Part shown: in pieces, positions 1 to 12,500 of the stretch
Layout of the letters: the number at the start of each line of letters is the position of its first letter
Position numbering within the stretch: the first letter of the stretch is position 1
NCBI GenBank assembly: GCA_949316235.1
Contig: OX438749.1
Span: 5,660,914-5,724,913, forward strand
Direction: 5' to 3'
Origin: Oegoconia quadripuncta
Lineage: Eukaryota > Arthropoda > Insecta > Lepidoptera > Autostichidae
Length of the DNA: 64,000 nt
Translations under genes and position numbers: made by a program
Notes under the pieces: generated by a model
Seen by the model: the letters and a program-made list of their open reading frames with translations, nothing else
Databases searched by the model: none
What the model was told of the DNA's origin: nothing

Positions 1-440
1 ATTAAAAAGAACAAACTACAAAACATATAAAGATAAACACAACCACTTTTGAGTGCCACTGTGGCAAAAAGGAGTGGGACTCAGCATTATGCTCAGTTCC
101 AGGAACTGGGAGCAGTTCTTCCGTCCCACCCTGGGAGAGGAAAGCAATGTGTAAAAGTGTGTATTAATAAGATGTGCTTGTTATGTAGCGGGAAAGTATT
201 GTGTCATTGTAATAGTGCAGTGTGTGAAGATGACAAAGAAGATAATAAATACATAAATATTTAGTGTACAAGTATAACATAAATATGATAAGTTACTGTT
301 ATTAAATTACTACACAAATACCACCATAACAACAAACATAAAGACTACGTCATCTGCCTCGAAGTATTATATTAAATCTTTTTGATCTTCTAAAAGATAC
401 TTTTTATTATGTAAAGGGTTATTTCCTATGATGTTTCCAG

Positions 441-587
441 GAGATAGAAGGTATTGACGACTACTGGGGACCGGCATTTCGCTCTGTGTATGAGGGAGAA
501 GGCCATGAGGCCTTCATGCAGCAGCTCGATGAGAGAATCAAGCAACATGACAAAGAGATTGAGAAACTGTGCAACTTTCACTATCAG
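441..587 (+). CDS. Sec15: Sec15 exon 1 in window
   Basis: The acceptor is tttccag and the donor is gtatac. The exon is 147 nt and phase 0 at both ends. It encodes 49 residues beginning EIEGIDDYWGPAFRS and ending CNFHYQ. There is no start codon in frame at this point, so it is an internal exon. Confidence 0.95.
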
Positions 588-3500
588 GTATACTGAAATT
601 ATTAGTTGTTAACCAAAATTGAGAAGCATGATGTATCTATGGTGTGTTTGCTCAATGAATTCTAAATTAAATAAATAATTGCATTTCCTGATCAATAAAT
701 CTAAAGGGTGTTTGGAGGTTATTATAGAATATTATTATAAAAAATACAGTCATGAGCTGTTACACAAAAGTAGGTGATATTTTATTGCATTCAATTCATG
801 ACATTTTATATATTTGAGTATACATTATACATATAAAGGCTTTTACCCAAATGGGATCCATTTAACAATAAATTAGAATATAATGTAAAACTTTTTATAA
901 CAACACTATGTATTTAGTAGATAACCCAGATAGTATAAATTTATTAATATATATGGAAAAATAAAGGTTAATAATAATATACATATAAAGATAATCAAAT
1001 AATTATTATGTATTTTCAGGGTTTTATTGACTCAATCCGTGAATTACTGCAAGTGCGTTCACATGCAGAAGAGTTGCACTCTGAGATATCCAATGTAGAT
1101 GCCAATGTCAAAGAGACTGCTGAGAGTGAGTGTTTAATGTTTCCTTAACAAATATTTCTAAATACAACACAAAGACACACATAAAATAGCATTAAAGTGG
1201 TGGATATTTAGAGGATTATCAGGTTTCGCACTTGGAAAAGCTAGTTATTTTTATATTTATATTTCTAGGTCTTTGTACAAGGGCGGAAGAGCTCATTCGT
1301 GCTCGTCGTGTGGAACTGAATATAGCTTCCACTATAGAGAAGATGGAGCTTTGTCTGCCACTACTAACCACATACTCCAAGTTGAAGAGCCAAGTTGAGG
1401 CTAAGAGGTTTGTCATGCTGAACTGATTATCTCATTTAACTCATTTCGGACAATTTCGCAATTGCAAAATTATGGGAATCATACATTCTGGGAATTGGGT
1501 GTTTCAAGAATTGCTAGATCCGAGAATTGAGGCCCTTAAAACAATCGGAAAGTATTTAAATCATAGTTGTCAGATTACGATCTTTGGTATTTTCTAGGTT
1601 ATTGTTATTTTTTTATTTTTTTTTATATGAGAGGGCGGCAAACGAGCATGCGGGTCACCTGATGGAAAGAATCACCGCCGCCCATGGACACCCGCACCAT
1701 CAAAAGGGTCACAGACCGGCCGGCCTTTTAATTTTTAGAACAGTAATTACTTGCTTAAATTGTTTAGAGGTTTACCAAAGTTCTGGAATTGAGTTTTATA
1801 AGAATTGGGTAATGTACATTCTGGGAATGGTGTAGGTACCTTGAAATATTTTTATGTTCTAGGGATTTATGAGACTATATTTGATTGGAAATTATTGACC
1901 TTAGCTAGTTGCAGCCCATATACTTAAATTCAAAAGGCTACTTACTACCATTCAGTGTACGACATTATTCTACTAGCAATAAATGGTGACGACCGATTGG
2001 TGTAGTGGATAGTGACCCTGTCAGCGAAAACAACGGTCGCGGGTTCGAATCCCGCGAAGGGTAAATGTTTGTGTGATGATTACGAACATTTACTCCAGAG
2101 TCATAAATATTTATGTATGTTTATCTGTTATCTAGTATGCGAGCACAAGCTTTGGTTAGTTTGGGACTAAATGATAGGACACTTCCGAAATATTTATTTA
2201 TTTATTCAAAAATAAATCGATTATCATACTTTATTAAAGACATCAGTTTATCTAGCAAGATTATTAGTAATCCGCCTAATTATTGACAGATACTATCCAG
2301 CTCTAAAGACGTTAGAACAATTGGAGCATGTACTGCTTCCTCGGGTGGGGCCTTACAAATGGTGCTCACAAATATCGAAGGATATCCCGCGACTGAGGCA
2401 GGCTATACAGGATGCTTCTATGGCAGACTTGAGGGACTTCCTTGAGAACATACGCAGGCTCAGTCCTCAGGTTTGTCCTTTTTTTACCGACAGTCCCAAA
2501 AAGCAGGGTAATGTTTTTCGAGTGTATGTATGTATGTATGTTGATTTCTATATTACCTCCTATAGTCTAAACGGCTCGATCGATTTTGAAGTGCAAGGTG
2601 TCGTTCGATTCGTCTTGATCCCTAGAGTCATAGGATACATTTTATGGTAAAAAATCCAACATGGCGCCCGAAAAATACAAAATTGCTGTTGTATTTTTTG
2701 GTTGTTAAATACTTAAATAATTATAATTTTTTACAAAGAGTTTTACTGGAAAAGAGCTATTATCTAATTATTATGTTATTTGATTTAATATAGAGAGCAG
2801 GTTCCTCAGTGAAATGCACACTGCTATGCGTTGCCTCTAAATCCTGATTGATTTCTGTCTTTCTGAAATCTTTCTGAACTCTGTCACAGCCCTTTCCGAA
2901 AAAACATTTTCTAGAAGACTGGTCATCATTTGTGTAAGTTCTTATTTCATTGAGTTAACGAGATGGAAATGTTTGTTTGTATTTTAATTTATTCTGATTA
3001 TTTAAGTTACTGAGTCATTGTGTACTCAAAAAAACATATTAAAGAATAGAATAGAATAGAATAGAATACATTTATTCGTCGACCATGACACAAGTCACTT
3101 GACCTACATTATACAAATACAATATGGGTTGGTATACAGTTAAAAGTAATATCGGAGACGTGACCCATATCAGGGCAACGAAATGGTCCAGACTCAGCAT
3201 GTGCTGTGGGTAGAAACCCGCAGCGCTGTTCATTCTGCCAGAACCATTGAGATACTCGTATGTGCGCATCTCAGGGCACATAAAATTGTATGATTTCACA
3301 AACATGGGAAAAGAACAATGGAAATCACAATCGTACAATTATTTTACCAATTTCGCGGCTTACTTAAACAACTAAAAATTACTGTAAATTGTTTTGCGCA
3401 TAAAGAGTATTTGTATTGTATTGTAAGACTTAACTAATATCAATTAAGATTAATTTGTTAGTAGATAATAAATAATATAAACTAGTTAATAGATAAATTA

Positions 3501-6500
3501 CAAATAAGCTAATAAATACGAGTTAAATAATGTTTGGACACATGCCACTTCCACACAATACCCACGCCATTATATGAACCCCGGTCACTTCCCTCCGGAC
3601 CCTCCTAGCATTACCAGTGAAAAAAGAAGAAGAAGAACGACATAATTCAGGGCAGTCCGCCTCATTCACATCCCTGTTGCAGTAGAATATTTCTTTTTAA
3701 AACCAGTTCGACTCGTAATGCTTCGCAGAGGTGGCGGGAGATCGTTCCAACATTTAGAAGCGAGATATCGGAAGCTGCCACGAAATGCTGCCGTGCTGTG
3801 ACTAAGTATGGTGAAAACGTATGAACATGATCTCGCTTCGTAATTGTGTTGTGCATAACGCCATACGAGTTTTTTGTATAGTTATTCTGGGCTTTTAGAT
3901 TTCAACACGTGAAATAACATGGCTGCAAAGTAGATTTTTTGCCGCCCTTCCATTTTAACAATACCAGAAGCGTTGAGATAGGGGGTCACGTGAGTTCTGG
4001 GTGGTATAGAGAAGCAGAATCGAGCACACGCATTTTGCACTCTCTGTATCAAACGCTGAGTTTTTTTTAAATAGACACGGTCCATATACGGTTATGCAAT
4101 AGTTGATTTTGGATAAAATAATGGTGTCACACAACTTGACACGTAAATCAAGACTAAGAAAGGGTCTGATACGATACAAAACCTTCAACCTGTAAAAGCA
4201 GCATCGAACTAACTCCACGACATGACTCTCGAATCGCATATGTTTATCCAAGAGTACACCTAGATTCCGGGCTTCTGATACTTGCTCAATAGACAGCCCA
4301 TTTATTCTAATATCAAGAAGTTGAGAAGTAATTTTTTGTACCTTGCGTTTGGTGCCAATCACTATAAATTTTGATTTGGACGGATTCAGAACCAAAGAGT
4401 TACTAAGAGAACCAAAGAGAGGTAGAACTTTTACTATCTCACTTTCTCTAGAGCACCTGGACAGATTCCTTATCGGAATGTATGTGGAGAATGTATGTAT
4501 GTGAAATAGAATTGTCTATTTGACTGTGTACATTCTTCACATCATCTGCTGATATTTTAAAAGTTATTAGTTTGTATATATATTGTTTTAGGTTGGAGCT
4601 ATGGCACTGAAACAGACACAAGACATGCTCGGAAGGAGTCTGGCCAACATTGTTAATACTAAAAAAGGTACTTATCTGCTACTAAATACGTTGAATACAT
4701 TTTTAATGACAAAATTCGATAATACTTTACGTTTCCCCACTATTGGGGCACGGTCTCCTCTCAGGGATATAGTCCACCACGCGGGCCCAGTGATGGTGGA
4801 TTTGTGTCAGAGTAGTGGCCACCTGTCAGTGTTTTCAAGCTGCCTCTCTAGGCTATCGACTAGGCATAGTGACTGCCTTGAATTGAAAACAACCAGGGGC
4901 TCTACCGCCTAACTCAAAGCTATAGTGATAGTAATGTAGTAGTAGTAATGTATTGTATAAGTGTCGCTAAATGGATCAAATAAAGTTTTCTTATTCTTAT
5001 TGCACTGTCCGTCTTTGTCATTGTGTTACAATATGACAATCTCTTCCAGACAATCCACAGCTATGGGACATTTGTAGGTAGAAAATTTAACGTGCCCTCT
5101 GAAGCACAAAAATAATTTTATGCAAGGCAACTAGCAGTCAATTGGAGACTGACCGCACCAGACGTTGCTTTGTGTTCATACGAAACTTTTGTTTGTCTTC
5201 TATTCCTTCAGATATGGCCGTGCTGGGTATCTCGGCCAAGGAGAGTAACGGCCCTCAATGCCCTCATGAACTGGTCGACTTCAGTCCTCTCCATAGGTGT
5301 CTGCACATCCACAGCGTACTCGGAGCTAAGAATGACTTTATACAATACTACAGGTGAGTTCTTTCTGTCATACAGAACAACTAAGGAATGGCAAAAGAAC
5401 AAGCAATACTGCTGCCCAAGTGCATGTAACCTCCCACCTTAGGCTTGTCATAGTAAATAATAAATAAATATCTTTGCACATACACACAGCACCATTTAGT
5501 TCCCCACTAAGCAACTAGGATTGTATTATGGATACCAGATGGTTGATATATACATAATTACATTTTTTTTTGTTAATAAATAGATAGATAAATAAAAAAC
5601 ATCCATAACTGGAGTACACATGTCCGTATTCATCATATAAACATGTGCACTTAGCAGGATTAGAACCCGCGACCTTTCAGTATAGTAGTCAGTTTCTAAA
5701 GAGGTCGTTATCAGTCACCATCAATAGCTTTACACTTCCCCACTGTCGGGGCACACCCTGCTCTCATTGGGAGAGGGTATAGTTAATCCACCAAGCTCAG
5801 ATTAGTGACCACCTGACAGCTAGTGTTTTATGTCTCCTGTGTAATCCACCAACTTGGCTTGACTACTGCCTTCCATTGAAAACAGTCGGGACTGACTATT
5901 TAACGTGTGCACGGAAACACTCTTATTTATATGCCCAAGGATGGATTTCTTTCTTCAATAATTTTTTTTTTAATATAAATAAATATTTCCGACACTTACA
6001 CCAATCAACTAGTCCCAAACTAAGCAAAGCATCCGAGACAACGGATACACATGCATAAATATTTATATAAACATCCATGACTCGGGAATATTTTTTTATG
6101 CACAATGAGTTGATATTTCACCTCAATCACACCTGATGTTAAGTGAAGATGAGGCGAAGGTGGAAGCGTACTGAAATGTTCGTATTCATCACACAAACAT
6201 TTACCAGTCGCGGGATTCGAAAATTGTAAATCAATTGTTTGTTCAAAGATGAATAGCGAATGCGACTGCATCATGAGTGCTTAACAAGCTACTATTACCG
6301 CCAAAGCTTTTTGTTAAAAAATTTCTATTTTGAAGTCATAATTTCTTATCTCAAAAAATGTATAATTCACTGTTAACTCGTATATATACTGGTAAGGTCA
6401 ACTTCCACCTTAGTTATATATAAATGTCATAGATTCTAGCGTATTTAATGTCTGTGGACCCATAGGTCTGGGGGCCGTAAGACTTCGTGGCTCGAGGGTT

Positions 6501-9500
6501 AAATGCCTGAGGATACAACAGCAGTTATTTCTTGTGCATACTTATAAGTGGAAGATGTTTCAAGGTTTTATTTGATGTGTTATCTGTGTTGCATTATTCA
6601 TTCTTTTTAATAGCTATAATAAATCTGTCTTTATATGCCAATTAATATAGTATGCATTTTGTTCTTTTACAGAGCTCAAAGAAAGCAGCAAGCGCGTCTA
6701 GTCCTAATCCCCTCGTCAGGCAACCTTCATGACTCAATACAAAGTGTCAAGAACTACTTGAACGCTGTATTGGGATTCTTCATCCTCGAGGAGCATCTGC
6801 TCTCTACCGGTGCGGGGCTGGTGTCCAAGGACTGGCTGCTTGACACTTGGAGTATGGCCATGTCGAAGGTGGCTGCCACTCTGAGGACCAATACGTCGTT
6901 GATCACGGATCCTACCTTGATGTTAAGCATTAAGCATCAGATCATGCTGTTTATTAATACTTTAAAGTAAGTACAGTTTCAGCGACTTAATTGGGAAAAG
7001 AGAGGCTATTTTCGGTTTTGCCAAACACGAACGTTTTTCGATTTACAAATTTGTATGGAAAAGTGATAAGGCCGCCTAATTGTGATCTATTGTTACGAGT
7101 ATCATCAAAACTTATTGTAAATTATTTTTTGCAGTAAAGAGTATTTGATACCTAATTTGCACTATTCTAAGTTAGTGACGCACATACTACCAGCCCAGCA
7201 CAGAGAATTGTGTAACTTCAGTAAACCGCCTCCGTGGCTCAATGTAAACAACATTGGGTTTACGATTCGGAGGTCGCGGGTTCGATCCCCAGCGGGGTAC
7301 ATGTTTAAGTACTCGGTTTGGTTGGTGCTAGGGCATTTTAAATGTCCGCCTGACTAGCTACCCCCATCTTATCTAAATCTATCGCAAGCAGCAATGTTAA
7401 TAGCATTGTTGTGTTCCGGTTGTCAGAGATAAGATAGCCAGTCCCCCAAATGTGTTGGGGTTTTCGGGTCAGTACACTTCCACTTTCGACCTCATCTTTA
7501 CTTAACATCAGGTGTGATTGAGGTCAAGTACCAACCTGTTGTGCATAAATAAAAAAAATATGAGGCAATTAGTATTAATTACGTCCCACCTGTTATGATT
7601 TTCTGACGCCCCCTTGTCTCATGTCTCGTAATTCTTTCGTATTTTTTCTATCATATAATTTGGTGTCTAGTTGTCTAATGCCAATAAAGTTTCTATCTAT
7701 TTGTCTTCGATTATTATGATCGAGGTATTGTTTATTATTCTATCATACTTTAGTGTCTGTCTAGTTGTTTTACCTACCTACTTAGTTCACTTAGAGTGTA
7801 TAACATTCTAACCTTTTCGTCACAGTACATTTTTGAAAATCTAATGTATGTCAAAAAAAATATAGCATCTTTTAGGAAAAATAGTGATAAACATGATGTC
7901 AATACAAGAAATAAAGATAAACTTGCAGGTCACATAAGTCGTCTCCGCAAAGTCAGTAATTAATTGAAGTATACGCTTTTTCAATAATGTTCCAGTTGAT
8001 ATACAAAATCTTCCTCTCAATAAATTTAAAGATACTGTATCTGTTTTACTTATTAACAAAGCATATTATAAAATATCAGACTATTTAGATGATAATCATC
8101 CCTGGACATAATCAGGTCGTTCGCATGCCAGTTTATTATCAATTAATACTGAAATATAAAAACCTTTATGTAAAATCAAAGCCTGATTTTAAAAGAGCAA
8201 CCCTTCGAGATTCTTGCTTGTTCTTTTCAGGAGAAAATTGCATTTTGAACAAGCAGTAGCTTAAAAAAAAATGTGAAATTGACTATTTTAAGTGTACTCT
8301 GTGTACCTACAAAATAAAGCATTTTTGACTTGACTTGACTTTACTATTAGTAAATAAAAAAATTTTATAATAATTTTCAGATGCTACGGTCTCCCAACGG
8401 ATCCTTTACCACTACTGCTGCAAGAAATGGCTGAACATTACACTGAAGTGTTAATGCAGAGATGGGTGGTCGTCTTCCGGGATATACTCGACAATGCATC
8501 ATTTTTACCTATCGAAGTAAGTTTGCCTTTACTACCATTTACAGCCTATTAACTGCTGGACACAAGCCTCTCCCAATGTCAATAACTTTCTGTCCAATGA
8601 CTGGCCTATGCTGTATGAAACTTGTCCTTCTCACCCGGAAATCGCATGACATAAAATTGTTACTATAGATTATATAATCTAATAGCTATTTAGAAATTAA
8701 ATTTGACATTTCGAAAGTTACCTATTGTTACAGAACGTTACGTACGAGCCAAGAAATATAAAAAAAGAGTATTGCTACATTTTTGATTTGGATTTCTATG
8801 CTTGACAAACAAATTAAAAACTAAGTGCTTGTACCAAGAGATCGTAAAAATAAATAACATACTAAAAAAAGGTTGTGCACTATACTATACATCTACTATT
8901 AATAACTTGCTATAGTTGTGTTTGAGATCGAATATCTACAAGATCGCCATATGGCGATACTTATCTAAAGACCGATTTTCCAGGGAGGGTTCCTAAAATT
9001 GATGATACAGCTCATCGAACGTTTCTGTCATTGTTAAGAACCATTTTACATTTTCACTGCTATCTCACTCTTGTAAATATTTTAAAAGACTTATTGTGAT
9101 AACCGCCTCCGTGGCTCAATGTAAACAACATTGGGTTTACGATTTGGAGGTCGCGGGTTCGATCCCCAGCGGGGTTCATGTTTAAGTACTCGGTTCGGTT
9201 GGTGGTAGGGCATTTTAAAAGTCCGCCTGGCTAGCTACCACCATCTTATCTAAATCTGCCGCCAAGCAGCAATGTTAATAGCATTATTGTGTTACGGTTG
9301 TCAGAGATAGCCAGTCCCCCAAATGTGTTGGGGTTTCCGGGTCAGTACGCTTCCACCTTCGACCTCATCTTCACTTGACATCAGGTGTGATTGAGGTCAA
9401 GTACCAACCCGTTATGCATTAAAAAAAAAAGGTTATGTTACATTACAAATCTTTTAGAAATATTGTCATTTCGATAACTTTCATTGTTACTGATATCCGG

Positions 9501-12500
9501 GAAGCCCAAACCCAAAAACCCTATGAGCTTCTACATCTAGCTCTTAAAAAGAATGTTGGTTGCACTTTCATCAATGTATGGTACATTTTTTTCTATGGCA
9601 CAGTATAGTTATCACAAGCTAAGTTCTAAGCAATATTCCTTCTTTTATTGTAATGGCTGACATTTTGACACTTATGGCTTGTCAGTACCTATCGATTTAT
9701 TTAAATCATTTTCTTTTAAAAAAAGCCATCTGACAAATCGCTCTTTAGTCGTATATTGTTGGCGACATGTGTTAGATAATACGTGTTAATGAACGGTACG
9801 CTTAAATGTCTGTAATATTTGTATATATGCATGATGTTTGAATATATAGGTATGTATGTTGTAGGTGGAAAGCCAAGACCAGTATGATGGTGTGATGGAC
9901 ACTTTCCCTTACGAAGGAGAAGAGCTAGAAACTCAAACTTTCCCCAGGAAGTACGTATAAATAGATTCTGTTTTTTTTTTCTTTCTTTATTTGGGTTGTC
10001 AAACAATTGACACAATAATGGGGATCGAACCAGCGACCTCCGCATACTTATATATGGTCTCAGGGTGATTAATGTGGGGTAAATGGTCTATCGATAGCAG
10101 GAACGTGTGGCGTCGATTCTAAATGAGATTCTAATATAATTCCAGATTCCCATTCTCTACGATAGTGCCGGCCGTGTATGTACAAGTGAAGGAATTCATA
10201 TACGCCTGGCTCAAATACTCCGCTGGACTTGGATTAGGCAAGTAACTATAACATTTGTTGCAATCAATATTTTTGTTATGGTTAATTGGATACGCGTTTG
10301 ACCACAATCTCACCTGATGGGAAGTGACGATGTGGCCGAAGATGAAGCACGCGATCTCAGTAGATGCCTATTCATCCTGCTCTTGAAGATCCCAAGGTTG
10401 TAGGATTCAGGATAATTCTTGAAATACCTACAATTATATTTGTCAATAATAATAAATAATAAATATCTTTGCACATACACACAGCGCCATCTAGTGCCAC
10501 AATAAGCAACTAGGCTTGTATTATGGACACCAGGTGATTGATAAACTACACAAATATTTTTTTGTAAATAAATGCATATATAAATGAAAAACAACCATAA
10601 CTCTATAATTCATAAGTACAAACAAATCTTCTGGTGGTGTCATAGTAGTTTTTACCGCAACATCTTCCTATAAACTTATAACCATGATGGACGTATATAT
10701 ACATGATAGTCGGATCCGATAGTCTGATCCATTATTTTGTTGAACATAAATAAATAATAATAATAAATAAATATCCTTGGACGTACACACAAAGCCATAT
10801 AGTTCCACATTAAGCAACTATATGCTTGTGTTGTGGATACCAGATGGTTGATATACTACATAAAAACATTTTTTTTTTGTAAGTAAATACTTATTATAAA
10901 TGAAAACATTCATAACTCGGGTATACATGCCGTATGCCCGTATTCATCATACAAACATATGCCCCTAGCGGGATTCGAACCCGCGACCTGTTGGTATATT
11001 GGTCAGAGTTTCTGACCACTACACCAAACAGGTCGATAGTCGGATCGGACGTCCGAATCGGAAACACCGCTGAGGTAATTACAACTCTATTACCGGTTTT
11101 GTCTTCTTTCGCGTCAACACGAGCAAATTTGCCATAAGTAAATCCAATAAGTATCAGTGATTCGTCGTCCTTTTTTTTTCTGCTCCGCATGCAAACTCTC
11201 GGGATAATAACTCGAGAATGACTGAGTTTAGAAAAAGTGACGTAATAATCGGACGTACATCGAGTAAATACGATCAGATAGTCAGCCCATAGATTATATA
11301 ACTTCATCGGTATCGTCATCGATTACGTGGATTACCAATGAGAAACTGTCAAATTGCCGAGCGAGCGATGAGCAAACCAATCACATGTCACAACGTAACC
11401 GATGACAATAACGATGAAATTATCTAATAGAGCCCCTGATCAGACAATCTGAAACTAAATCTGACGTATATTCCCGCCTTAAAATAGAACATGTTACAAC
11501 CGCCTCCTCCGTGGGTCAATGTAAACAACATTGGGTTTACGTTCGGAGGTCGCGGGTTCGATCCCCAGCGGGGTACATGTTTAAGTACTCGGTTTGGTTG
11601 GTGGTAGGGCATTTTAAATGTCCGCCTGGCTAGCTACCACCATCTTATCTAAATCTGCCGCCAAGCAGCAATGTTAATAGCATTGTTGTGTTCAGGTTGC
11701 CAGAGATAAGATAGCCAGTCCCCCAAATGTGTTTGGGTTTCCGGGTCAGTACGCTTCCACCTTCGACCTCATCTTCACTTAACATCAGGTTTGATTGAGG
11801 TCAAGTACCAACCCGTTGTTCATAAAAAAAAAATAACTCAGGTGGTGGCCGACGGGCGGCCGCGGCTCGTCACTCCGCTTCGCTGCTGCTGAGCCGCTCG
11901 TTCACGGGCTGTCTGTCGGCGCTGTTCCGACGGCCGCTACCACTGATGCAACTCGTACAGGTATGTAATAAATTAAGAGGGTTTATTCCATGGCTCCCTC
12001 ATTTGATAAATTAAGATATCTTTTTAAATACAGAATAAATCGCTCTCTCTCTCTCATTATAAATAATGCATAAAAATTTATACGGTGTTATAGATTTCGA
12101 TAAATAGAAAAAAGAGGTCCAAAGTAATTCGTACTTTCTTTTTACAAAATTCAATTATTAATTCTTCGAGAGCACGCCAGCGAAAAAGTGAGCAGCGCGT
12201 TCCGCATCGCCTTATATAAGGTCGAATCCGAGTGTGACCAACAGCAGAGTGGAGGTAGGGGAGTCCTCTAACAACGGTTATTTTCGAGAATTTCAAATTA
12301 TTGAGAATGTATTCTAGAAAATCAAGCTATTTAGGTTAAATAGTAGTTTGTCTTACAGCGACCGCTACCGCCTCACGATAACTCTTTCTGGATATAAGTT
12401 TACTATGGCGTGATTGGCGTCATTTGCTATAGCAGGATTTCAGTCCGGGCAGGCTGGGTTGGTGATCGCATATTTTTCGGGAGTCCCGCACTAATGATTT

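Noticed and set aside
49..264. 71-codon frame at the left edge as Sec15 N-terminal exon
   Set aside because: No similarity to the Sec15 N-terminus and no suitable donor in phase.
1988..2070. tRNA gene call from box A and box B motifs (here and in other SINE heads)
   Set aside because: The same heads recur many times fused to conserved non-tRNA bodies, and the acceptor stems do not pair. They are SINE promoters.
10242..10247. GT donor for Sec15 exon 10
   Set aside because: It leaves two bases over and puts exon 11 out of frame. The GC donor four bases upstream fits phase and protein family.
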